Notes: generated by a model from the sequence alone, not told the origin. Numbered from the stretch's first letter, positions 6,896-14,582 are shown. The stretch: 15,320 nucleotides of DNA from Candidatus Gastranaerophilales bacterium HUM_12 (GCA_002102825.1 DABJ01000034.1:92365-107684), one strand, 5' to 3'. Numbers and translations are program-made.

Positions 6896-7390
6896 TTAAT
6901 TCTCCTTTTGAAATTTGTTGTTTAATATATCGCGTAATGCTTCTGTAAGAATTTTTCTCAACGTTTCTCTCACAGTTACCGGCATTTCAGCCCATTGTTT
7001 GAGAAGTTTCCCGTATTCTTCTTGAACTTGTAGCAATTCGGTTTCGTTTTTGTCATATTCAATCTCAGGCTCCTTTGAAACCAGATTAAAAATGTCGTAA
7101 CGATATAACATTCTACGAGTCGGACCATCATTTGAAATCGCATCTGCTAAGGTGCGTCTGGCAAGTGCTTCTACGCAAGATATTTTCTTTATTTCTCCGG
7201 TTTCAGTCTTTGTATTGATTTCTGTATTTAATGAAACCTGTAATGCCTCTTTGAGGGTGCGTATTTTTTTAGGTCTCCCTTTTGGATTTGGACTGGGACA
7301 ACCTTTTTGCCACTTGAACTGTTCTGGAGGTTTACCGTAACCAACCTCATAGTTTTGTTTCTTACCTTTTTTCTTTGGATTTTTAGCCAT
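6896..7390 (-). CDS. DUF5681 domain-containing protein
   Basis: A 164-aa protein with the N-terminal signature of DUF5681: Y-E-V-G-Y-G-K-P-P-E (14-23), a K-x-G-x-S/C-x-N-P-K-G-R-P segment (QKGCPSPNPKGRPKK, 28-42), then helical sequence. The family is commonly encoded beside ParB/methylase genes in integrative elements and prophages. Its biochemical role is not established; the lysine-rich start and G-R-P-K motif suggest nucleic-acid binding. The ATG is preceded by GGGGAGG at 6-nt spacing, and the gene overlaps the end of the methylase by 8 nt and abuts the next ParB-like gene, so all three are one operon. The C-terminal half is a predicted coiled or helical region without further motifs. Confidence 0.85.
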   Translation of the reverse strand: MAKNPKKKGKKQNYEVGYGKPPEQFKWQKGCPSPNPKGRPKKIRTLKEALQVSLNTEINTKTETGEIKKISCVEALARRTLADAISNDGPTRRMLYRYDIFNLVSKEPEIEYDKNETELLQVQEEYGKLLKQWAEMPVTVRETLRKILTEALRDILNNKFQKEN

Positions 7391-8672
7391 TTATAACCTC
7401 CCCATTTGATATAATTTCATGTTTTTTGCCAGTAAGTTTTTCCCATCGGGATATAATCACATCACAATAATGTGGGGAAATCTCAATTAATCTGGCTTGT
7501 CTGCCACATTGTTCTGCTGCAATTAATGTTGAACCGCTTCCGCCGAAACAATCCAATACAATATCGTCATATTCAGAAGAATCAAGCATGATATCCATAA
7601 GCATTGCGGTAGGTTTGACAGTTGGATGCAATTTTCTTAACGTTTTTGCTTGTCTTGTACTTATGTTCATCCCTTTGTAATCCCAGACATTGGTACGATT
7701 TCTACCATTTTTACCAAGCTCAATATTATTTATATGCCGCCCTGTGCCATTTTGATAAACAAAACAAAGCTCATGTTGTGATCTGTAAAAACTCCCCATG
7801 CCACCGGTAAGTTTATTCCATATACAAAGATTCAGGTGCTTTGGATAAACCTTTTTCCCGGCGGATTGTATTTCCCCTATGTGACGCCAATCCATGAATA
7901 TATAATGAATGGAGTTGTCAACAGAAAAAACTTTCAGGTTGTTAAAACTTTCTGTAAGAAAATTTTCAAATTCATCTTCAGACATTTCACCTGAAGCGTT
8001 GACGAATTCTTTATGATGTTTTTGTTTAGTCACATTGTCTGAAATTTTAACATTATACGGCGGATCTGTAATTACAATTTTGGCTTTGTCTGAACCAAGT
8101 AAATTAACAAAACTTTCGGTTTTGAGTGCACTGCCACACAGCAACATGTGATTGCCTAATCTTATCAAATCGCCTGTTTTAACTGTCGAAATTATTTCAT
8201 CAGGTAAAATTTCTTCTTGCTCAGGTTCAAGACTTTGTTTGTTATCCAAGCTACAATCAAATAGTAAGTTGTCAAGTTCAATACTTGAAAATCCAAGTTC
8301 TTCCGGCGAAATTTTTATCTCCATATCGGATAGTAGATCTTGAATTTCTGTTTTTAAGGTACTCAAATCAAAATCACCCATCTCAGATATTTTATTAATT
8401 GCTACGGAAAAGGCTTTTATTTCTTTTTTGCTGAGATTGTTAATTTCTACAGTCGGAACAGTTTTGATTCCTAACTTTTGTGCCGCACGCAGTAACAGGT
8501 CTCCGAAAACTACATTCTCATTGTTGTCTGTAACAATAGGACATTGAAACCCAAAACGTTTGAGAACCGTTGTTGCGATTTCTATTTCCTTTGATGAGTA
8601 GTTTTTGATGTTTAATACTTTTAAACCATTCGGGTTGACGTAAGTTACCTTCATTTCTTTAAAATTTTCCAT
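7383..8672 (-). CDS. ParB-like / DNA (N4-cytosine or N6-adenine) methyltransferase fusion
   Basis: A 429-aa two-domain protein. Residues about 8-100 are a ParB-like domain (VFGDLLLRAAQKLGIKTVP at 55-73, where the usual G-H-x-R box is replaced by F-G-D-L-L). Residues about 165-420 are a DNA methyltransferase of the beta arrangement. The catalytic DPPY motif comes first (203-206), then IWNK, HPTVKP (349-354), and the SAM-binding DCFGGSGST motif last (374-382). DPPY predicts methylation of an exocyclic amino group using S-adenosylmethionine; adenine N6 is likeliest. No restriction endonuclease sits beside it, so it is probably an orphan methylase of a mobile element, regulating or protecting the element's DNA. 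The ATG is preceded by AAAGGAGA at good spacing and it heads a three-gene operon divergent from the recombinase module. Confidence 0.93.
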   Translation of the reverse strand: MENFKEMKVTYVNPNGLKVLNIKNYSSKEIEIATTVLKRFGFQCPIVTDNNENVVFGDLLLRAAQKLGIKTVPTVEINNLSKKEIKAFSVAINKISEMGDFDLSTLKTEIQDLLSDMEIKISPEELGFSSIELDNLLFDCSLDNKQSLEPEQEEILPDEIISTVKTGDLIRLGNHMLLCGSALKTESFVNLLGSDKAKIVITDPPYNVKISDNVTKQKHHKEFVNASGEMSEDEFENFLTESFNNLKVFSVDNSIHYIFMDWRHIGEIQSAGKKVYPKHLNLCIWNKLTGGMGSFYRSQHELCFVYQNGTGRHINNIELGKNGRNRTNVWDYKGMNISTRQAKTLRKLHPTVKPTAMLMDIMLDSSEYDDIVLDCFGGSGSTLIAAEQCGRQARLIEISPHYCDVIISRWEKLTGKKHEIISNGEVING

Positions 8673-8831
8673 AAAATAGTTCTCCTTTTTTTAACTTAAT
8701 GAAAAGTTTTTGCAAAAAAGTTAAAATTTTTTTTTGGATTTTCAAAAACAAGGCAGAGCGGGGTTTTTAGAGGTTATCATACTTTTTAGGACAAGTTGTA
8801 GTTGATAAGTTTTTATGTTTTAATTATAGCT

Positions 8832-9275
8832 ATGACTGAAAGACCAAAATGCCCATATTGCAAGAGTTCAATAATTGTAAAAAACGGACATGACCGTAAA
8901 TTGAAGCAACATTTTAAATGTACGAACTGCAAAAGAACTTTTGTACAAAAACAGGAAGCATTAACTCGCACAGAAAAACGACTGTTTTCACTGTTATATA
9001 ATTTGATTAACTACAAATGTTCTGAAGGTGACAATCTTAAAAAGATTACTTCAGAATGTAATAAAGAAGTTCGTAATATAGGTAAGTTAAGTTTGGAACT
9101 ACAAAAAAATCAAATTGATTTAAACGAGCTGAAAAATATAAAGTTGGTTGTTTGTTCTGATGAAAATGGGATTAAAATTATAAAAACTTACCCAGAAATA
9201 ATTTGTATAGAGCTTTCGGAATTAACTAAGCGTTACCAAAAACACTATAATAAAATCCTTGAGAAATACAGATAA
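8832..9275 (+). CDS. Zinc-ribbon protein with IS1 InsA-like N-terminus
   Basis: A 147-aa protein starting MTERPKCPYCKSS. Four cysteines in CxxC-x19-CxxC spacing (Cys7, Cys10, Cys30, Cys33), with VKNGHDRKLKQHFKC between them, match the zinc ribbon found at the N-terminus of IS1 InsA-type transposase proteins, which binds DNA. The remaining 110 residues, helical and Lys-rich, do not look like an IS1 catalytic domain, and no InsB partner or IS1 ends are visible, so this is probably a stand-alone DNA-binding protein. I chose ATG 8832 because the ribbon begins at once. A TTG at 8802 would add ten hydrophobic residues unlikely in this fold. Neither has a good ribosome site. It is divergent from the methylase and precedes the DUF2924/recombinase pair, so a role in element regulation or excision is a reasonable inference. 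Confidence 0.8.
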   Translation: MTERPKCPYCKSSIIVKNGHDRKLKQHFKCTNCKRTFVQKQEALTRTEKRLFSLLYNLINYKCSEGDNLKKITSECNKEVRNIGKLSLELQKNQIDLNELKNIKLVVCSDENGIKIIKTYPEIICIELSELTKRYQKHYNKILEKYR

Positions 9276-9331
9276 GAATTGTGTCATAAGACTTGATATT
9301 CACTTAATACAGAGCGATAGATATAAGTGTT

Positions 9332-9640
9332 ATGAACTTACAAAATAAAACTCGACTTCAAATTGAACAATGGACTGAAAAATACGGAAACTTACCTTAT
9401 GAAATTCAGTCACGTATTGATAATTTAGTAAATCAGTACGAAAAAAGAACTTATCGGATAAATTCTGTAAATACCAATGGCGCAACTATTGTTAGAGAAT
9501 ATCAGGGTAAGATATTTACGGTTGAAATTCTTGCCAAAGGTTTTTCTTATAATAATAAGGTTTATAGAAGTTTGTCTGCAATTGCTAACGAAATTACCGG
9601 AACACATTGTAACGGTAAAAGGTTCTTTGGAGTATCGTAA
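9332..9640 (+). CDS. DUF2924 family protein, recombinase partner
   Basis: A 102-aa protein matching the DUF2924 pattern: G-A-T-I-V-R-E-Y-Q-G (about 49-58), then V-E-I-L-A-K-G-F and Y-R-S-L-S-A-I-A, ending I-T-G-T-H-C-N-G-K-R-F-F-G. This family is typically encoded directly upstream of a large serine recombinase in integrative elements, and its function is unknown; a DNA-binding or directionality role has been supposed. The TAA overlaps the recombinase ATG by one base (TAATG), indicating translational coupling. The family members I know of are longer at the N-terminus, so this is a short version. A weak promoter-like TTGATA lies near 9293. Confidence 0.9.
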   Translation: MNLQNKTRLQIEQWTEKYGNLPYEIQSRIDNLVNQYEKRTYRINSVNTNGATIVREYQGKIFTVEILAKGFSYNNKVYRSLSAIANEITGTHCNGKRFFGVS

Positions 9641-11190
9641 TGGAAAAGAAACAAATCCGTTGTGCCATTTATACAAGAAAATCAACAGAAGAAGGACTTG
9701 AACAAAGTTTTAATTCACTTGATGCACAAAGAGATTCTTGCGAAGCATATATAAAATCGCAAACTCATGAAGGTTGGAAAATCTTAACTAAACACTATGA
9801 TGATGGGGGATATTCAGGCGGTACAATGAATAGACCTGCATTTCAAGAGTTATTGAAAGATATTGAACAGGATAAAATAGATATTGTAGTAGTTTATAAA
9901 GTTGACCGTTTGACTCGATCATTAATGGATTTTTCAAAAATTGTTGATGTATTCGACAAACATAACACTTCTTTTGTTTCTATTACACAGCATTTCAATA
10001 CAACAACAAGCATGGGGAGATTAACTTTAAACATCCTACTTTCTTTTGCCCAATTTGAACGTGAAGTTACCGGTGAAAGAATTAGAGATAAATTTGCAGC
10101 TTCAGCTAAAAAAGGGTTGTGGATTACCGGTGCAACTCCACTCGGGTATAAAAAATCTGATGATAAATTGATTGTTGATCAAGAACAATCATGGAAAATT
10201 ATAACTATTTTCGAAAAATATCTTGAATTAAAATCAGTAACCAAACTAAAGAATTATTTAGATGAGGAAAATATTTGTACTCGTTCAGGTAAAGTTTTTT
10301 CAAAAGGTAATTTATATCATATTTTGTCGAATAAAGTTTATTTGGGAAAAATAGTCAGAAAAGAAAACACATACAACGGTCAACATGAACCACTGATTCC
10401 CACAGATATTTTTAATGAAGTACAGGCAATTTTATATGAAAATAATTTTAATAAAACAGGCAAGGAACGCAAGGCTTCAAATGCTTTTTTACAAGGAAAA
10501 TTATTTGACCGTTTTGGAAATTATTTTAGTCCTGCATGTAGCACAGGACGTGGTGGAAAAAAGTATTTTTATTATATAAATCAGGGAGTAAAACAAGGCA
10601 AATTTTCTAACAAAGAAACTTTTTCAAGAATTCCGACTTATGAAATTGAAAAATTTGTCCAAGATAAAATAACGGAATTTATCTCAGAAGATAAAAATAC
10701 TTTGTCACTAATAAAAAACTTATCATTAAATGAGCAAGAACAATTTTTGAATACATTGAAACTTAAACAGCTAGACCAAAACTTATTACGACCATTAATA
10801 AACATAGTTACTATTTCAGAAAAAAATATTGAAATTTTGCTATCAGAATCCGAACTATATAAATTAATTACAGGGTTAGAAAATAAAACCAATATGCAAA
10901 TATTGCACCTTGAGTATAATGTAAAACTTATTCAGAGTTCAAGAAAAGGGCGTTCAATGGTGATAAATAATAGTAGTAATTGCAACAAAACATTAATAGA
11001 TGCTATTGTTAAAGGGTTTTATTATAATAAGTTGATACTTGAAGGTAAAACTACAGCAGAGCTTCAAACTCGGAATGCCCGAAGGCTGAGAAAACTGAGA
11101 TTTTTGCCTCCAGAATTAATTGAACAAATTTTTACAGGAACACAAGATGCCGATTTGACTGTTGAAAAATTATGTAATCTGAAGTATTAA
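9640..11190 (+). CDS. Large serine recombinase (site-specific integrase)
   Basis: A 516-aa serine recombinase. The N-terminal catalytic domain (about 1-150) has AIYTRKST with nucleophile Ser15, NSLDAQR (25-31), DDGGYSGGTMNRP (54-66), the arginine motif KVDRLTR (87-93) and LLSFAQFERE followed by GERIRDKF. The recombinase domain follows (PLGYKK onward, with the NKVYLGKIVRKENTYNGQHE block), then a reduced zinc-ribbon-like part (ACSTGRGGKKYFYY). The C-terminal third is a helical region typical of the versions paired with DUF2924. It acts by a double-strand break with 5'-phosphoserine links to integrate or excise the element. The ribosome site GGAG lies inside the end of the DUF2924 gene. Its last bases overlap the 3' end of the convergent regulator by 3 nt. 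It looks intact. The att sites are not identified. Confidence 0.95.
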   Translation: MEKKQIRCAIYTRKSTEEGLEQSFNSLDAQRDSCEAYIKSQTHEGWKILTKHYDDGGYSGGTMNRPAFQELLKDIEQDKIDIVVVYKVDRLTRSLMDFSKIVDVFDKHNTSFVSITQHFNTTTSMGRLTLNILLSFAQFEREVTGERIRDKFAASAKKGLWITGATPLGYKKSDDKLIVDQEQSWKIITIFEKYLELKSVTKLKNYLDEENICTRSGKVFSKGNLYHILSNKVYLGKIVRKENTYNGQHEPLIPTDIFNEVQAILYENNFNKTGKERKASNAFLQGKLFDRFGNYFSPACSTGRGGKKYFYYINQGVKQGKFSNKETFSRIPTYEIEKFVQDKITEFISEDKNTLSLIKNLSLNEQEQFLNTLKLKQLDQNLLRPLINIVTISEKNIEILLSESELYKLITGLENKTNMQILHLEYNVKLIQSSRKGRSMVINNSSNCNKTLIDAIVKGFYYNKLILEGKTTAELQTRNARRLRKLRFLPPELIEQIFTGTQDADLTVEKLCNLKY

Positions 11191-11513
11191 AGATATTTTT
11201 GTATCGCATCAATCATATCACAGTATATTGTTAGTTGTTTTTCAGAGGAAGTATTAATAATTTTTTGCAAATATTGTTTTTTCAGTGAAATTTCGTCAGT
11301 AATATTGAGTCCGAAGTCTTTTAATGACAGGTTGAGAATTTCCACCATTTTTAAGAAGTTATCTAAGGCCGGATAATTTTTCCCGGTTTCAATTTTACTG
11401 AGGTGCTTTTCACTAATACCAACCATTTCTGCTAATTGAGATTGCTTTAGACCTTTTTGTTTTCTTGCATTCTGAATCACTTGAGCAATGTATTTTTTGT
11501 CGCAATAAACCAT
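11187..11513 (-). CDS. XRE-family helix-turn-helix transcriptional regulator
   Basis: A 108-aa protein with one Cro/C1-type helix-turn-helix: IQNARKQKGLKQSQLAEMVG, then ISEKHLSKIETGKNYPALDN (about 13-52), followed by a helical C-terminus likely for dimerisation. It is a probable repressor of its own gene and of the divergent operon at 11698, since the 184-nt divergent region holds repeated GTTAC/GTAAC half-sites and a perfect inverted repeat at the expected operon start. The ATG has an AGGT site about 9 nt upstream. The gene lies tail to tail with the recombinase, overlapping 3 nt, so it belongs functionally with block 11698-14449 rather than the integrase. The fold is secure; the target is inferred. 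Confidence 0.92.
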   Translation of the reverse strand: MVYCDKKYIAQVIQNARKQKGLKQSQLAEMVGISEKHLSKIETGKNYPALDNFLKMVEILNLSLKDFGLNITDEISLKKQYLQKIINTSSEKQLTIYCDMIDAIQKYL

Positions 11514-11525
11514 ATCAATATACCT

Positions 11526-11585
11526 GTTACCTTTTTATAAAATAAACTAATTTTGATTACTTCTAAACATTATAAGTAACGGTTA
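11526..11585. promoter_or_regulatory. Regulator promoter region with GTTAC half-sites
   Basis: On the minus strand TATAAT (11569-11574) could be the -10 box of the HTH gene, 56 nt before its ATG, with only a poor -35. TAACGGTTA (11577-11585) is a short palindrome just upstream of that box and GTTACC recurs at 11526-11531. These share the half-site seen in the operator at 11643-11673, so autoregulation is plausible. Confidence 0.35.
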
Positions 11586-11607
11586 ATTTTATTTATATTC
11601 ACATGTA

Positions 11608-11636
11608 TTGACTAATACCGACTTGCAATATATAGT
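11608..11636 (+). promoter_or_regulatory. Sigma-70 type promoter of the membrane/nuclease operon
   Basis: TTGACT (11608-11613) and TATAGT (11631-11636) are separated by exactly 17 nt, each with one mismatch to consensus. The predicted transcription start is near 11643, about 55 nt before the ATG at 11698. Confidence 0.75.
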
Positions 11637-11642
11637 AATTAC

Positions 11643-11673
11643 ATAAGTTACCTAATAAAAATAGGTAACTTAT
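11643..11673. promoter_or_regulatory. Perfect 12-bp inverted repeat, probable operator
   Basis: ATAAGTTACCTA (11643-11654) and TAGGTAACTTAT (11662-11673) with a 7-nt A-rich spacer. It begins at the predicted transcription start of the downstream operon, the classic place for repressor binding. The divergent XRE regulator is the natural candidate. It would also fold as a 5'-UTR hairpin in the mRNA. Confidence 0.65.
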
Positions 11674-11697
11674 ATAACTATAGAATAGGGTGAAGAT

Positions 11698-12708
11698 ATG
11701 ACTTTCTGCAATGAAACAGATAAAAACAGTATTTTATATGATGTTATAAGTTTTTCTATTATAACCATTTGTTTAAGTAGTATTCTTTACTGTTTGATTG
11801 TAAGAGTTGAAAATTACTGTTATCCACTTTTAATTGGGTTTATGTTTGTGTCTATTCTTCTATGTATTATTGCTTCAAAATTTCACTCAAAACGAAATTC
11901 AAAGTTTGATGAGTTGACTAATGCAATTTCCATAGAAGTCATTAAGCAAACACTTAAAACAATCTTTGCTTATTTGTATCTAAGTTTATTTTGGCTATTA
12001 TTCCTTTACCCGTTACTTGAATTTATATTTTGGATACTATCAACATTCTTCCCTAAATGGTGGCCCGAAATTTATTCGGTGAATTGGATTACTGATTTTG
12101 CAATAAAATATTTACCATATAGTTTTCATCCGAATTGTACACCATTTGCATTTTTTATGACCAATTTTCTATGTTTGCTAATATTTTCAAAAATAGCTAC
12201 AGGTGGATATTATTATTTGGGAGGTTTTCTTGGGGGAATATTATTTTATTCATTTTTTGATGAACAACTTTTTGACGGTATTGCAACATTTGCAGGATTG
12301 ATTGGTACAATTGTAATTTTAGTATTGATTTTGTTTGTATTAGCTGCCGGTGGAGGTTCTTCAAGTAGTAGTTGTTCTTCTTCAAGTTATAATCATGAAA
12401 ACCATGATAATAGTTTTAGTGCTAATTCTTCATCAAGTTTTTCTGACACCACTCCCAAAAGTAGTTCCAATGTTAATTCTCTTTCTAATTGTGAAAGAAA
12501 AACTACTCGGCAAACACAACAAAAAAGTATCAGTTATGTTATTCAACATGGTAATGATGTTTGTGTTTATGGAGAAGATCGCATGACGCTTTTTAGAAAA
12601 CGCGGAGAATTACAAGGGTATACCAGTAATTCCGTAACAATAAAGATTAATAATAGACTATATGTATATAGACCAGATGGATCAATAATAACTACAAAAC
12701 AGGCGTAA
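11698..12708 (+). CDS. Polytopic membrane protein with Ser-rich linker and C-terminal soluble domain
   Basis: A 336-aa protein. Hydrophobic segments near residues 14-35, 42-60, 87-116 (long, perhaps two), 150-166, 171-187 and 193-216 suggest five to seven membrane spans. A Gly-Gly-Gly-Ser junction then opens a Ser-rich, low-complexity linker (about 218-265) that ends in a basic stretch. The last 60 residues form a small beta-rich domain (SYVIQHGNDVCVYGEDRM, GYTSNSVTIKINNRLYVY). The repeated Val-x-Val-Tyr pattern suggests a compact beta sheet that may sense or bind something. The ATG has AGGGTGA upstream. It is the first gene of a three-gene operon. I do not recognise a family. The layout, membrane anchor plus flexible linker plus small domain, resembles signalling or effector membrane proteins of defence islands, which is inference. 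Confidence 0.8.
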   Translation: MTFCNETDKNSILYDVISFSIITICLSSILYCLIVRVENYCYPLLIGFMFVSILLCIIASKFHSKRNSKFDELTNAISIEVIKQTLKTIFAYLYLSLFWLLFLYPLLEFIFWILSTFFPKWWPEIYSVNWITDFAIKYLPYSFHPNCTPFAFFMTNFLCLLIFSKIATGGYYYLGGFLGGILFYSFFDEQLFDGIATFAGLIGTIVILVLILFVLAAGGGSSSSSCSSSSYNHENHDNSFSANSSSSFSDTTPKSSSNVNSLSNCERKTTRQTQQKSISYVIQHGNDVCVYGEDRMTLFRKRGELQGYTSNSVTIKINNRLYVYRPDGSIITTKQA

Positions 12709-12709
12709 A

Positions 12710-13177
12710 ATGAATAATAGTAATAAAAAAATAATAATTTTAATAATAACAGTTTGCTTGTGTATATTTATCGGGATATACAAATTTTTTATACTACCAC
12801 ATATAAAAAATTATTTTGAGTCTAGAAAAAGCGTTTTACATAAGGTTGAAAAAATAGACACTAAAAAGCAAGTTTCTAAACCAATAGCAACAGCACCAAA
12901 GAAAGAAATAAAGAAAAATGATAGTTCTATAAATAATCATCCCCAATTACAAAATCAAAAGAATGAAGAACTAAAAAAAGATAGTTTTTCTGATATTAAA
13001 ATACCAGAATACGAAACGAAAGAAACTAAAAAAACTATCAAAGCACAAAAAAGAGAAGAAAAACGAAAGATAAAAGAAGAGAAAAAATTACAAAAAGAAT
13101 TGAAGAAACTTCAAAAAGAAAAAGATTTAGAAGATCTTGAAAATTCACCAACTGAAAACATAAATGTAGAGGAATAA
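12710..13177 (+). CDS. Single-pass membrane protein with Lys/Glu-rich coiled coil
   Basis: A 155-aa protein with one N-terminal membrane span (about 7-27, IIILIITVCLCIFIGIYKFF) preceded by a short polar tip. It is followed by a long charged tail. The middle is Lys/Pro/Asn-rich and probably disordered; residues about 105-145 are an uninterrupted Lys/Glu/Leu helix likely to form a coiled coil, and the end is acidic. It could serve as a membrane-anchored stalk or scaffold. It starts one base after the stop of the upstream membrane protein and ends 3 nt before the nuclease gene, so the three should be made together. No family recognised. Low-complexity composition makes remote homology hard to judge. 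Confidence 0.75.
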   Translation: MNNSNKKIIILIITVCLCIFIGIYKFFILPHIKNYFESRKSVLHKVEKIDTKKQVSKPIATAPKKEIKKNDSSINNHPQLQNQKNEELKKDSFSDIKIPEYETKETKKTIKAQKREEKRKIKEEKKLQKELKKLQKEKDLEDLENSPTENINVEE

Positions 13178-13180
13178 TAT

Positions 13181-14449
13181 ATGCAAAATGAAATTATGAT
13201 AAACAAAATGTATGTTGGCGAGTACATATCTAATGGATTCGACAATATTGGTCATGAAATTATTAATTTATTTCAGGCAGATAATGGAAAATACTATATC
13301 TATGCAATGTCTGATGGAAGTATTAGTAATATTCATGATGACAAAGTAAAATCAATTTTACTTGTTCGAAATTGTGGAAAACATACTTTAGAGATTCTTG
13401 CAAAAGCTGAAGGTTTAACACAACTTACTAAAATTAGAAAAAGTCAAAAAGAAGAAAGAGCAAATATACATCAAGAACAAATTCAATATATAAAAGAAAA
13501 TCATATTACTTATGGCGGTATTGAATTATATAAAATTTTTGAAAATAACTTGAATAATGACAATGCAATATTGTACACATTTGAAGCTAAAAAGGTAGTT
13601 AAGCCTAAAAATCCAATTTATGTAACAGATGATGACGAAATGCAGTCTTGCTTTTTAGGTAATGATAGTGAAATCATTTATTTAGAAGATAAAAAATTCG
13701 CAAAGCAAAGTCTCAAAATTTATATTAATTCTTCCAAAAATCCTATTGCTTATGAAAAATTAGAAACTTATATAAATAATGATAATTTATGGGAAAAGAA
13801 ACCCGTTTCAAAATTCGTACAGTGTAATATAAAAGAAGAATTTAATTTTATAAGCATATTAGGTAAAGACTATGATGAATTAGCTTTTTCCAATATGTTC
13901 AAACATTTCTTCTCTGTTGATAAAAAACTTTTTTGCACTTTTGCTAAGGAAATTCTTAATATAGAAAATTTTGATGAAACCTATAAGATTGAACGAGAAA
14001 AAGCAAATACAGATTTACTTATTCAAGATAAAAATAATGTTATAGTTATTGAAAATAAAATCAAATCTGGTATAAACGGTTCAAAATACGAAGAATGTGA
14101 TTTATATTCTCAAAAAAATTATAACCAATTAGTAAAATATGATAGATATATAGAAGAAAATTTCAAAGATAAAAATAAATATATATTTATCTTTGCTCCT
14201 GATTACAATAAAATGATTATCGATTTTAACTTTACTTCAAAGTATTTTCAAATGGATAGTAAAAGGAGTTGGAAACCAATAAAATATAGCAAAATACTTG
14301 AATTTTATAAAACTCATAAAATTGATCATCCTTATTTTAATGAATTTTTATATGCATTAGAAAAGCATTCTCACAGTGTTGATAATAATTTAGAGAAAGA
14401 AATGTACAAACGCTTAAACAGAGTCATTCAAAACAAGAAAGGGAAATAG
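13181..14449 (+). CDS. PD-(D/E)XK nuclease-like protein with unknown N-terminal domain
   Basis: A 422-aa protein. The C-terminal part carries a PD-(D/E)XK core: an acidic helix start (DELAFSN, 232-238), Asp278 in ANTDLLI, then the E-x-K pair Glu291-Lys293 in VIVIENKIKSG, and a following helix with the Q-L-x-x-Y motif (QLVKYDRYIEE, 316-326). This pattern matches the PDDEXK_4-like branch, metal-dependent nucleases often found in restriction and defence loci. The N-terminal 75 residues (GHEIINLFQADNGKYYIYA) look like a separate compact alpha/beta domain that may act in sensing or recognition. The middle has no known motif. AGAGGA precedes the ATG. It closes the operon with two membrane proteins and is soluble itself. 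All catalytic positions appear present, so it is probably active. Target DNA or RNA is unknown. Confidence 0.85.
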   Translation: MQNEIMINKMYVGEYISNGFDNIGHEIINLFQADNGKYYIYAMSDGSISNIHDDKVKSILLVRNCGKHTLEILAKAEGLTQLTKIRKSQKEERANIHQEQIQYIKENHITYGGIELYKIFENNLNNDNAILYTFEAKKVVKPKNPIYVTDDDEMQSCFLGNDSEIIYLEDKKFAKQSLKIYINSSKNPIAYEKLETYINNDNLWEKKPVSKFVQCNIKEEFNFISILGKDYDELAFSNMFKHFFSVDKKLFCTFAKEILNIENFDETYKIEREKANTDLLIQDKNNVIVIENKIKSGINGSKYEECDLYSQKNYNQLVKYDRYIEENFKDKNKYIFIFAPDYNKMIIDFNFTSKYFQMDSKRSWKPIKYSKILEFYKTHKIDHPYFNEFLYALEKHSHSVDNNLEKEMYKRLNRVIQNKKGK

Positions 14450-14450
14450 A

Positions 14451-14504
14451 ATGGTAGCAAGTGAACTTATCGAAAAAATTACCGAGGAACAATTGAATGT
14501 ATAA
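14451..14504 (+). pseudogene. 17-aa ORF, possible truncated gene start
   Basis: Directly after the nuclease stop (1-nt gap) an ATG opens MVASELIEKITEEQLNV followed by TAA. The peptide looks like the natural beginning of a larger protein, and a purine-rich GAAAGGGAAA lies just before it. It may be a fourth gene of the operon cut off at the island boundary, or a mere short tail ORF. Confidence 0.35.
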
Positions 14505-14532
14505 AACGTCCATAAAGTGGACATCTCTAAAT

Positions 14533-14582
14533 ATATAAAAACGAGTTATCACCGTTTTACGTATAATAACTCGTTTTTATAT
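14533..14582. terminator. Bidirectional hairpin terminator
   Basis: ATATAAAAACGAGTTAT (14533-14549) and ATAACTCGTTTTTATAT (14566-14582) are perfect 17-nt inverted repeats with a 16-nt loop. The A-run on one side and T-run on the other give a terminator in both directions, serving the nuclease operon on the plus strand and the tmRNA on the minus strand. Confidence 0.75.

Noticed and set aside
8802..8832. TTG start at 8802 for the zinc-ribbon gene, and a TTGATA/TATAGC promoter in the same place
   Set aside because: The extra ten residues are hydrophobic and precede a zinc ribbon that normally starts at the N-terminus. The promoter would begin transcription inside the coding region, so it cannot serve ATG 8832.
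8832..9275. A complete IS1 element
   Set aside because: Only the InsA-like zinc ribbon is present. There is no InsB catalytic domain, terminal inverted repeats or target duplication around it.
9425..9701. Open frames on both strands across the DUF2924/recombinase junction
   Set aside because: They are alternative-frame shadows of two confidently assigned genes and have no ribosome sites or domain patterns.
14508..14522. GTCCA/TGGAC mini-hairpin resembling the one at 3722-3737
   Set aside because: Only a 5-bp stem, and the shared AACGTCCA could be chance. Not enough to claim paired attachment sites.
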